From Mugil cephalus (lineage: Eukaryota; Chordata; Actinopteri; Mugiliformes; Mugilidae): 64,000 nt of DNA. Both the position numbers and the translations under genes were made by a program. Location: positions 12,055,668 to 12,119,667 of the forward strand of contig NC_061777.1 of assembly GCF_022458985.1 (NCBI RefSeq), given 5' to 3'. The notes under the pieces were generated by a model that was not told the DNA's origin, ran no database searches, and was given only the letters and a program-made list of their open reading frames with translations. Position 1 is the stretch's first letter. Every line of letters starts with the position of its first letter. Shown one piece after another: positions 25,719 through 36,600 of the stretch.

Positions 25719-26019
25719 TGCATCCCACAGATACTTGATCAGTTTGGGATCTAATGAATTTGGAGGCCAGGTCAACACCTTGTGATGTTTTTCATGTTTT
25801 TTGGAGTTGTTCCTAAACTGTTTTTGTGTCTGTATCAGACTGCATCCTGCTGGGGGTGGCTGCTGCCATCAAGGAGTGTCATTGCTATGGAGTGGGGGGT
25901 ATCTGGTCTGGTCCAGGTGGTTGGTACATGTCTAAGTAACGGGTATCCACACGAATGCCAGGACTAAAAAGTTTCCAGAAGAACATTGTCAGTGGTTTTA
26001 ATGTTGTGGCTGATCGGTG
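25719..26019 (-). mobile_element. Tc1/mariner-derived element, family A copy 6 (truncated)
   Basis: Reverse orientation. It starts inside the family consensus (CCCACAGATACTTGATCAGT), so the left end is missing. It runs to the intact right end TTTTAATGTTGTGGCTGATC. Confidence 0.78.
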
Positions 26020-26321
26020 CATGTGACGTAAAGACTAATAGACATTTGTAGAAATGACTATAACTTTACAAGCCTGAGGCGGGAAGAACCATAAAATGTG
26101 TGATAATAATTAGCAGCATTCATCACTGGTGAACCAATCCAAGACCTGATTGTGATTATAATGATAATCCCAACTATCCCTTGATCTAGATTTTTTTTGG
26201 AGAGCTACTTTTCCCATGGCCGTTATGAGATGGCTTTCTGACCCCAAAGAGGAATGCCATTAATGGAAAGAAAATGAAAGACAACATTTTTTGCTGAAAG
26301 CTGTCAACACTTCAATCAGCT

Positions 26322-27099
26322 TCAATCCTCAGAGGGGGAAGTGTCAGTAAGAGAAGCATTAGCTGTGTGGTTTCTCAGATCAGATATATAGGCATGACTT
26401 TTTACTCTGCTTTCTCTCTCTGTTTCCAAGGTCTTCTTTAAAGTGTTGTTGATGTATCCTTTTTTTGGGTCAGGTACTGACTGACAACCAGATAGATACT
26501 GGAGTTTTAAAGCTACATCCATAAATGATATATCAATAATATTTTAATCAACGTAGCTGGTTGTGTAAAACACAAGTAAAAAAACATATCACATTATGCT
26601 GAGAACACACAAACACATTTTTTGAGGAGGACGAATGGAGTCACACAAACTAACTCACAATTGTGACGAAGCAGCAGTTTTGATTTCAAAAGACGTGTGC
26701 ACTCTCACCCATTACAATTGGCATAAAAGTGCAACAGCTTTGAGGACTGAGTCTTCTTTGGCTTGACTGCTGTGTGAACCCTGACACTCCTTGTCTTGAA
26801 GTACGACTCGGTGAAGAGTAAAATTCACCACTGACAAGAGATGGGCACTCCTCGTCCAAATAACAGAGCTGCTCTGCAGCAGACTGTTTAAGTGCCTTTT
26901 GCACAAAGTCCTGCATCTTCGAGAAGAAGACTCCATTTTGTGGTGACTGATGGGAGACTTGGGCTCGATGAGCCCAATGGCTGATCATCGAGAGCAACGC
27001 GTTCAAGAGCTCTTCTTGTTTTTGCTCCACGAGTTGTCTCTGGACATTTTCTCTCACCTCTCTAGTGTCGGCTGCAAAGTGTGTTGCTGCTGTCTCCAG
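26322..27099 (-). CDS. Unidentified protein, two 3'-terminal coding exons
   Basis: On the minus strand an open frame at 27099-26709 begins after a CTCAG acceptor and ends at a GTGAGA donor in phase 1. A second frame at 26512-26322 begins after a GATGTAG acceptor in the matching phase and ends with TGA. Joined, they give about 193 residues. The first exon is rich in Glu, Gln, Arg and Leu and likely helical or coiled coil (ENVQRQLVEQKQEELLNALL). It then carries Ser/Gln-rich segments, and the tail ends NASLTDTSPSED. I do not recognise the family and infer no function. Upstream exons were not found; a LINE 3' tail sits just upstream of the first acceptor. A retained fragment of a once functional gene is possible. 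The acceptor of the second exon has a weak pyrimidine tract. Confidence 0.42.
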
Positions 27100-27127
27100 C
27101 TGAGTGCGTGAGCAAAGTGTTTGAAGT

Positions 27128-27190
27128 CCGAGTCAGAATCAGCTTTATTGGCCAAGTATGTGTGCACATACAAGGAATGTGATGCATTCT
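27128..27190 (-). mobile_element. Non-LTR retrotransposon 3' tail
   Basis: The plus strand reads CAGAATCAGCTTTATTGGCC, AAGTATGTGTGCACATACAA and GGAATGTGATGC. This is the reverse complement of a very common fish LINE 3' end (TTGGCCAATAAAGCTGATTC). Only about 60 bp remain. Confidence 0.6.
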
Positions 27191-28512
27191 GTTGGTACTG
27201 TGCTCTCTGGTACTTGTTGCTTTATTTTTACTTTTTAGTGTTGTTTTCTGTATTACCTCTGCTATTAAACTAAGCAGGGAAGAACTCTTGCACATAGGAC
27301 TATCCAGTCCTAAAGTCTGCATTGTGTTGTATGTTTTTGTCAATCAGATTTGTTTCATTCTTTCTCTTATCCGTTTAGCAGTGCAAAGCCTAAACAGCTT
27401 ACACTTCATCTTTGTCATCATCACTTATCTTGAAATATCTCCAAACCACTGACATTGATTCTCTGCTTATTCAATACGACTCAATGCGAAGGTCTAACTA
27501 TCATTGTCTGAATTGATTCTCTGATGTTGAACTCCTCAAGTTGGAAGAAACATCTGATGAGTTTGAGATAATTTTTACTTTTATTTTAAAGTCGATATGG
27601 TCTTAATTTACTATTTTCCGTTGCATTTGTGCCTTCCTAACCACATTGAAGAGTTTGATGTCTCTTTGCTTTGTCGGTTGAAGAGGGTGCCCTCAAACTT
27701 TCAGCCTCCCGGTTCCTGGGGAGAAGATCTCAGTCAGTATGAAATAATGAACCCCCCCAGTAGATTACTAGGTATAAACCACATAATGAAGTCAATACAA
27801 AAGCAGCGTGGACACCATCAAGGTTTTGTTCAAGTTAACACCATGGGGAAGAAAAGGTCAGTAGTGAAGTTCGCCTAGGGTGCTGAACAGGCTGGAGCCG
27901 CCTCCGACCAAGAAAGAAACCCCAGAGCAAACAATCAGGGAACAGTAGCAGGGGAAAAAACACGCTTTTAACAGAAAGAAACCTTCAGCAGAGCTCAGCT
28001 CATGTGAGGACAGCCTTCTGCTTGAGGCTTGTTGGGTAGAGAGAAGAGGGAGGTGTGACGGAAGAAAGGGGACATTCATACGTGCACCTGGACAAAGTCA
28101 CAACCCCGCTGAAAACAACAAGCACTGTATGGACACACTGGAGATTGATAGTGAATAAAAACAATGGACAAAGCAAAGATTCAAAGTATTTACCGTAGAG
28201 AAGCTTAGTGCTCTTACATGACTGTTATAAGAATGAACGGGATTACAGGAGCAGAAAACTGATGTCAGTGACATCAGCAGATTGGGAAAAAAAAAAATCC
28301 TGCATAAAGTATGAATGAAAAGCTGTTAGCGGTGAACACTGCAGGTTGGTGGGGCAAAGGCCACAGTTCAGTTGATAAACACGCAGCTCCGCAGATCAGA
28401 TCAATCCTGCTGATGTTTCGGTTAATTCCAATAGATTGAAAGCAAAATGACTCATGTAGCTGCAGCATGTTCTTGAAACTGCAGTGGCAAAACACACTAC
28501 TGTTCTCCACAT
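27191..28512. other. Intergenic spacer
   Basis: No further exon of the 26.3-27.1 kb gene could be supported here on the minus strand. An open frame on plus at 27597-27878 (93 codons) has no recognisable domain and no splice support. Confidence 0.4.
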
Positions 28513-29140
28513 GTTTAAGTGTCCCGGGTCAATGCTCTGAATCCTAGAAGGCCGGCAACAGTCAATCCAAAAGTTGATTTTGCGTGTGTTGTGGTTGTTG
28601 GTGCAGGACAGGCTGATCTGGGTATTTCAGAAGCTTTTCATGCACAATCATCCCCAGGGTTCACAGAAAATGTTATGAAAAAGAGAAATCTAAATCCAGG
28701 AAGTGGTAGTGGGTGGAAGGGTCTTGTCGAAGGCAGAGGGAAGAGGAGAACGAACGAAGTGGTTTGAGCTCAAGGAAAGGCAACGGTAACTCAAATAAAC
28801 ACCACTGACGTATACTGACGAAGAGCATCTTTAAATGCACAACCTTGAAGAAGATGGGTTACAGTGGCTGAAGATCACACCAAGGGCCACTCCAGTCAGC
28901 TGAGGGCAGAAATCAGAAGCTATGATTTGAAAGGGATCGCCAGTATTGGAATAAAATCTGGATTTCTGATGTAACATTTGAACGATATTGAAAGCATACC
29001 TTGTATTGACAGTTCAGGGTGGTGGTGGTGGCAGTGTATGAGGTATGAGGGATATTTTCTCGGCACACTGGTTAGTGACAGTGTAGCATTGTTTAAACGC
29101 CACAGCCTACCTGATTACCTGATGTGTTGTTGCTGATCTA
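28513..29140 (+). pseudogene. Decayed Tc1-like transposase
   Basis: The plus strand retains, in order, several blocks of a fish Tc1-like transposase gene. They are GACAGGCTGATCTGGGTATT at about 28609, CAGGGTTCACAGAAAATG, GGCAACGGTAACTCAAATAA, GAAGAAGATGGGTTACAGTG, GGGATATTTTCTCGGCACAC and GTTTAAACGCCACAGCCTAC. The frame is broken by stops (for example the one ending the frame at 28767) and by indels, and the catalytic C-terminal third is missing. Inverted terminal repeats were not located. This is a dead copy. Confidence 0.7.
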
Positions 29141-29195
29141 TGCCACAGCCCTGTACTTGTGAGGTGACTAATGAACTGAGTGCTGCCATCTGGGA

Positions 29196-29198
<3 letters not shown>

Positions 29199-29230
<32 letters not shown>
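29199..29230. repeat. (AT)n microsatellite
   Basis: About 32 bp of AT dinucleotides directly after the decayed transposase region. Confidence 0.95.
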
Positions 29231-29238
<8 letters not shown>

Positions 29239-29439
29239 CATAATTCAACCTTTGTAATACAAACTATCTGTGTTTTAGGTGTGTTTTTTAGGTCTCTGCA
29301 GTGATGTATTGTGTGCCCTCAGTTTTGCGGAAAGTGTATGTCAGGGCAAAAACGTTAGGTGAAAATTAAATAAAAGGATTTTTGAAATCATTCTGCACAA
29401 ACCGACGACCTGAGCAACCGCTAACTTTGGGAAATGAAA

Positions 29440-30520
29440 TATGCATGGCTCAGAAATTTAAGTTGAAGCAAATGACCAGAGCAAAAATGAAAAGGGCTTA
29501 ACATATCTGAGTCATCCCCAGGTTTGGGATTTTTCTGCCGGAGCACCTCTAACATAATATGATAATGTAATAAAATGCACACCAAAATTGAGCCCGGTTA
29601 ATAATGCAGCCTTCCACTGGAAACATTAGGGGGTGAATTACTGACGGCTGGGGGCGACTTTTCTTCAAGAAATGTCCTCTTGTTAAAATACATTGTTCAC
29701 TCTCTTTTCTCTTTGATTAGTCTCCATAAGAAAAATGTCTCCAGTGCCATGAAGTGATTGGGCTGAGCACTCATTGCAAACATTGCTCTTCTTCTCTTCC
29801 TGTCATGAAGAGTTCGCAAACACTCACAGACTGTCTCCCTTGCTCAGGTTTAACTTGAGCTCAGAAAAAGCACACACTATCAGCTGCTCACATCAGATGC
29901 TTTGAGCAACATTAATGAATGGATTCATTGTTTTTCATCATAGTTTTCGGCACAGACGCGGTATTAATATGGAGCGCCTGTTGCTTTATTGGCTCCCTTG
30001 CCTCTGCGTCAAGACATGCTCTCCATCTGTGTCCAGTGTGCGGATTAGACGCTTATTATCCTCTTAGCTCTAAATGGCCCCGCGTTCCTGCACTTCGCTG
30101 TCCGTCTCATCTGCTTTAAGACGCGGACCGGAGCGCGCAACGAAAGCGATCTTCACGCGTAAAAAGCACCGTTCAGCTGCGTTCGTGATTGCGCATTACG
30201 CGTGAATCGTCGGGACGAACCATTCTCCGTCGTCTGCGAGGGCGCCTGTCACGGGGCACCGTGGATGTCTTGTCTGTCTGTCCGTCGGTGTGTCCGTCCC
30301 ACTGATCTTTTGCAGATTGTAATCTTCTCAGTGTCAACTCGTAGCTGCCCTTTCCTCCCGGGCAGATCCCGTGTGTCTTCGGATGGCGTTGCTTCCAAAA
30401 TTTTAATTTTTCATGAAAACTTTTATCAGCGAACGGACAAGTTGCACACACAGTTACACGCGCCTTTAAGCTTGTTAAAATGAACATTTGACTGTCTTAA
30501 ACCTTCAACCAAGAGAAGAC
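29440..30520 (+). promoter_or_regulatory. egflam upstream region with OTX/CRX-type sites
   Basis: This is the roughly 1 kb before the egflam ATG. It is free of recognisable repeats and becomes CpG-richer from about 29940. CRX/OTX core motifs (TAATCC/TAATCT or reverse complements) occur at about 30042-30047 (GGATTA) and 30320-30325 (TAATCT), with a GATTAG at about 29717. Mouse pikachurin was found as an OTX2-dependent photoreceptor gene, so such sites are expected, but short motifs occur by chance. The transcription start was not determined. Confidence 0.35.
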
Positions 30521-30626
30521 ATGGGACCTACATGTAAAGAAAGACGTCTTTTATACCTGCTTTTCTTTTTAATTTGCGCAGCCGGCATTTGCTTGTGTGC
30601 AAGAAGATCAAATGTCCGGAGATCTG
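30521..30626 (+). other. egflam: egflam exon 1: start codon and signal peptide
   Basis: ATG at 30521 opens MGPTCKERR followed by the hydrophobic core [17 protein letters not shown], a standard signal peptide. The exon ends at G|GTAAGT in phase 1. Residue identity with mammals is low here, as is normal for leaders, so the start rests on the leader, the donor site and the matching phase of exon 2. Confidence 0.85.
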
Positions 30627-33600
30627 GTAAGTTAACCTCCAGGTATGACAAGGTGAAGTAGTGATGATCTCAATATAATTTAAGTTTGATGTGTTGTCTA
30701 CATTGAAACATTGTGGATGAAGGCAGCATTTGTGTGTGTGTGTGTGTGTGCGTCCATTTGTTTTATTACAGCAGTAAGGTAACGTTAAGCCTGCTTTTAA
30801 AAACGTATCACATCACATTTGAGTTATTACATGAAAGGCAGCATTAATTTATTGCTCTGTAACTGCTCAAAGTCTGCAGGACAACAAGCAGCACTAGTGA
30901 AGCCACAGTTATTCCATAATATCCCATGTTATTTATTTATATATGATCTTTAATGCTTTGTGCTTCAGTATAGTTAATGTGAAATAAGAAATAATAACAT
31001 GAACTGCTTTAAAGTGAGTCCAAGCTATAATGTCAGTGGATTCGTGCCCCTGCTTTTAACTCACAGTGCACAAATTGCGAGTAACTGGCCACTTGTCTAC
31101 TAAATGTTTCTATTTTGACATTAGATGATACACAATAACTCAGAGTTGATTGCTGGTTGAGACTCGTTTTAAAGAATGAGATGGAGTAGGTTGTCGATAT
31201 GAGAAGTAAAGACACTAACAGCAACACGCTACCACGGGGATATTAAAGGTAGTTGGTTTGCCGAAAGTAAAGGGTTGTGTGTGTTATAAAAATGCAGGTG
31301 CGAGGAGGGAAATTAAATACATCTGCTTGATATGAGCAGGATAAAAATGAAAAAAAAAAAAAATGGTGAACTTAAAAAAGGTGAATGCAAAATCATATGA
31401 AAAGAAACTGAGAAACATTTTGTCTCCCTATCAAAATCACATGAATGAGGAGCTTGTGGAAAGTCGTGAACCGAAGGCGGCGGCGCCGCCTGTCAGAAAC
31501 AGTTGTGACTTACAGTGGCCAGGTATGTGTGGCTCTGTCATTCAGTAGATCCTAATAACAGCTAAATGAAACAGCTTTTCAGGGTGAAGACGTGAAATGT
31601 CTTGTGTCAGTCGCTCGATCTTAATCAGCTGAGCCACTCGCTAAAGACCAGACTTAAGACACAGAAGACCCTGGAAGAAGTAAGAGCTGACGGTGGCTTC
31701 ATCCGTCTGTATCTGCTCTTCCCTCCCGTTATAGTGTTGAAAACCCTCTCAAATTAAAGCTGAGACATGACACTTTAATATAGTATCCATTGTTACCTTT
31801 ATAAATTAAAGGCGCTCAAGCACAGAACCTGAAGTAACACTTTCTAAACAGGTGTGGTCTGGTCTGTACAGTTGTACAGTGTATTGTATGTAAGTGTATT
31901 GTATAAATAGTGTGTGTAGACTGTTGTTAAAGAACTAAAGAAAGTGAAGGATGGAAGAAAAGATTCAACTACAGACCAACAGCTCCACCATCACCAGACT
32001 TGCCTTTGGGCAAAAATCCCTGGATGTTGAGTTCATCATCCTCTCTGTTTTTCTTTGCCCTCCCGTTCCTTCCTTTCCCGCCTCGTTCTCGCTTTCCATC
32101 ACTTTCCCTTTCTCTCACTGTCACCCTCCCTGACTGCCGTGTTTCTGCTTCCCTCGCTCTTTTGGACCCACAGGCGGTTGCGGGGCTGACTTTTACATCT
32201 GTCTGTCATTGCGGGTAAACTCGCCACAGTTTAGACGGACGCACAGAGGGCGGCCGTGGTTCTGCCTTCATGACTGCCAGTGACATTTGTACTTGTGTTT
32301 TGGTTCTGGGGTCTTTCGGGCCTTACTCTGAGAATGTCAGTGGGGCTCAATGTCCAGACGTATCACATCAGCCTCAAAAACAAAGAAACAGAGAAAAAAG
32401 AAGGAAAAAAAGCTGGTGGCATTAGGGAAGGGTTAAAATTGAATATTGGCCTCCCCGAGGTGATCTTTTCTTTCCAGAATTTTGACAGCTTTATCCCCGT
32501 TTAGAAAATGCCATGTTATTATTAACACAACATTTCAGACGCTTTGTATTACAAGTACTGTAATGCATTTGTGAAATTATTAATTTGTTGCTATTTTACA
32601 TTTTATCCCACCAGATTAATTGTTCATTACTTAAAACATTATGCAGAAGAGCATAACAACAGCATGCATCTTCGTGATGGATGAACTACTGTGTATGTCA
32701 TCATATGTGGTGTATACGCTGTATATGTTTGGAACTATGCAGTCCCTACGACTGACAGACATTTTCTGATTTAGAAAAGCCCCAAGTAAGGAAGGAGCCA
32801 AGCCATGCAGGATCTTATAAGTAAGACAGGCATCCTTGAATTTAACAAAATTATCCCCGCTCAGTAGGGTCTGGTTTGTAACGCTGTAATAATGATGATG
32901 AGCGTTTGTCTTCCTGTCGAGTACTTTCACATCCTGATGCTAGACTGCCTGTACAGATTTTAAAGTTGCACAGGAGGCTTGTTTATGCTGGATAACTATT
33001 GATAAAGTGAGAGCAAGCATGAGGCTTTTTGGCGAGTGTTAGAAGCTTTGAAATCTCACAGTGTCTGAAATCCTGTTTTTACAGTAGGTATACAACGTGA
33101 CAAAGTGAATCATATCAATGTACTTTATGGAAAATTAAGAAACGTATTCCTGCGCTGAAATTACTAAAACACTGTATGTGCAAAGTGTGTCATTACACAA
33201 TTTGTACACTGTTTAGTACAAACACACTTTTTTAAATCCAACATTCCTTATTCTGTACTATACACGGTATAAAGATGGATGACAAACCGCACCGCTAAGG
33301 TGAGGCCAAAGCAAGTAGAGCTCCCCCTGGTGACTGGCTGCAGTATAGGTCATAAGCTCCAACTCCTCCATGTTAGTGGATGGGACTTGGGCCAAACTAA
33401 AACACTGAAATATATGTCAAATAATTTTTTCTAGGATAGTTTCAGTCATTTTAGGCAGTTAATATAATGTTGATGCACAACCAAGTGACATTTTTTTTTT
33501 TTTTTTGGATAAGTTACATTTTAGTTACTTATTTGACTCTATAGAAATAGGATGTGACATAATGGTGACCACCAGTTGCCACAGCAACTGCTCTGTAGAG

Positions 33601-36600
33601 AGGTCCCGTGGGATCGTGAATACAGTATGTAATCCAGGATTTCCTTGTAACTGGTGGAGGTAGAGCAGAGTGCAGTGTCAATTAAACAGAAACCACAAAG
33701 TGAGTCTGGTGGAAGTTTGGCCATTGGTCATTGATATCTCTGCGTGGCTCCACTCTCGGACCATAGTGCGCAGACTCTGGCTCCAAAATCACAAGATGGC
33801 TTTGCCCGTTTCCCACGGGAAAATAGCATCAGTTTGGCCAATGCAAGGAAGTGGGGACACGACGTCCGTATTTATACAGTTTATGTTCTATACAGTATTA
33901 TAGTGGAGTGCAGTATTATATACGGTATAAGTCTTATTATACTGTAAATATCGGCTCTTGTGTTATTGTATTTTTAAAATTGCTCAATTTATCCATGGCA
34001 GATTGCTTTAATCTCACAGATAAGTGATAATTTTAGCCAATCACACATGTGAGTATGATTAGATGAGACACCAGGGACATCTTGCCTCACTTGTCTTACT
34101 CATGTACGAAGATGACTACGGTCCTCGTGTTGCGAAAGCGGAAGCCGCAGCACAAAGAACAGCGGATGAAATAATTGGCCACTTTCCAAGCTCAGGGTCG
34201 TTAGTTTTGTTAGATTCACTCTCCGGGATGGAAATGACTGATGCACTGAGCAAGGCAGCTTGTGGATACACCCAGACACGTCAAGTTATTCGGATCACGT
34301 AATATGATGGGCGTCCTACCAAATGGATTGGAAGACTGTAACATCAAGCTTGCAAATGGTATTTATTTCAAAAAAGCGTCCAATAATGTGCAAAGGGACA
34401 GGCTTCAGGCGAGTGTTTCTCAAGGGTTTGCTCAAGTGCAGCCTTACTGAAAAGGCTATTTGAGGACACGGCAGCAGTAACGGGACTAACACAGAAGTTG
34501 GTCTTACTGGTTGAAACTAATTCACCAGTTTCAGAGGTTTATATCAAGAACTCCAGGATTTAAACTTCCTATTGTTAGAGATAATAGGCCGACCGCACCT
34601 TGTACGCTAAGAACTATTTTAAGCCTCTGTATGTTGACAGACACAAAGATGATGATTTAAGAAGATCCCTCTTTGTCTGCCCTAATTCTGTGAGTTCGGC
34701 TCACCCATGCCTTCGTTGGGCCACACCCCTGGGGAGATATGGATGATCAGGGAATTCAGCTGACATATTGCATTACCCACTCAGATGGAAGAGTCGGGAA
34801 AAGGTTACAGGAAAGCGGGACGGATGAGGACAGAGGCTGTCGTCTTAAGAAGGGAGAAGAGGGTAGTGACAAAAAAATAAAGAAAAAGCAGAAAAGAGCA
34901 GCGCTGTAACTACAAGATATTTCCATTTAGTGAGGTCTGCTGTGCTATATTTACTTCAGTTTGATCCCAGGGTCAGTCTATATACCAGCAAGGTTTTCCC
35001 TAATCTGATCTAGACTGAGAAAGATCAATTGTGGCTAATATTTGACTTTTGAACTAAATCCAAATCAGAATCACATTCACAAGCTTTGAAAGATAAAACC
35101 ATGTGCACACACTAACCATATATATATGTGTATATATATATATATATTTTTTTTTTTAATCATTCAACTGTGGTGCCAATTTTTGAAGCTTTTTGGGAGC
35201 AATCATCCACTATGTGTAAATGTTATGACATCAAATGCATGACTGTGAGGCTCTGAGGGTCCTTGTCGGCTCATATTTCCCCACTGAAGCCTGGTGATGC
35301 ATATACAGCAGGTCATCAGAATCAGCGACGGCTCCGCGGCTCTATAGCCATTTCTCTTTTTTTGCTCCTATAAGAACCCGTTGAAGGACTCTCAAGCTAC
35401 AGCTGGACGCCGGAAGTGCAGTTACAATCTCTCGAAGTGGCACATAAGCACCCAGAGCCATGAACATAATGACATCTGAAGTCACTCGCTATTATTAAGC
35501 CAGAATGTCAAGTTACAGGTTATGTCACCTGAGATGGTCCCTTTTCGCTCTGTGAAATACAGTGTAGGTTATGTTCAGGCTAATGCCGGCTGTCTTGAAA
35601 ACTAATGGAACTAAGGCACATTAAGACTGCCTTCCTAATATTGTGTAGTTCTCCTTTGTGCCTCTAAAACAGGCCTTTGAGTCCCACAGATACTTGATCA
35701 GTGGTATTTGGAGGCTGGGTCAACACCTTGTGATGTTTTTTTGAGTTGTTCCCAAACAGTTTTTGTGTGTCTGTTTTATCCTGCTGCTGCCAGCAGATAA
35801 TCTTTTGACTCTTCTGTCTGGTGCTGGGCACGTCGTGCAGAACGATACTTGGTTGTGTCACGTATGCGTCATGGCAACATGTACGCCAAGATCAGACCCC
35901 TCCTCCGCCCGACAGTCAGCTGGTAGATAGGAGCTGGTAGATATCCCTCGAGAATGGGAGATTGTGGAGTATTGTAGCTTCACTGAAGGCACCAAAGGTC
36001 TAAGGTAGTTTAACCCTTCGACTTCCACACTAAGAAATACGTTTAATCACAATTAAATGTCATTCATTTTTAATCTATGTTAATAACGTGCACTCCAAAC
36101 TGAGTATTTTGACATATCACCGTTGGAATGTTCACGCAATTGCACAGACTCATACAGTATAAACACTGAAGCTGTATGATGTATATTTCCGAGCTATGGT
36201 GATCTGTTCTAAAGTGCTATATCTCAAAAAGTATAAAAGCTTAGATACTCGTATATATAATGTGTTGACACATGGGCAAATGTGTGTGTCTTACAAGCAG
36301 AATGACGAGCAATGGTAAACGCGTACAAAAACGCGTACAAAATGAAAAATTAAGCCTTTTATTGTCTACTACTACTACTACTACTACTGTGCAGTTACAA
36401 TGTCAGTCAAAGGGTCAAGTTTGCTGTTGGAAATATAACAAAAAGTAGCCGTCTTTGTCAAGATTTCTCAAACGGATACCAACGATTTCTGCACTGCAAC
36501 ACTGCACCTCTGATTGCTATATTCAGTAGTAGTGATTTCATATTATCATTGTAATTTGTTGTGTCCATCTAAAGCCAATAAATAAAACCCTCAGTCTGTA

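Noticed and set aside
27597..27878. 93-codon plus-strand frame near the unrecognised gene
   Set aside because: No splice sites, domain or known relative; opposite strand to the supported exons.
31363..31548. Lys-rich 61-codon frame in egflam intron 1
   Set aside because: It starts in an A-run, has no similarity to EGFLAM and no acceptor in phase with exon 1.
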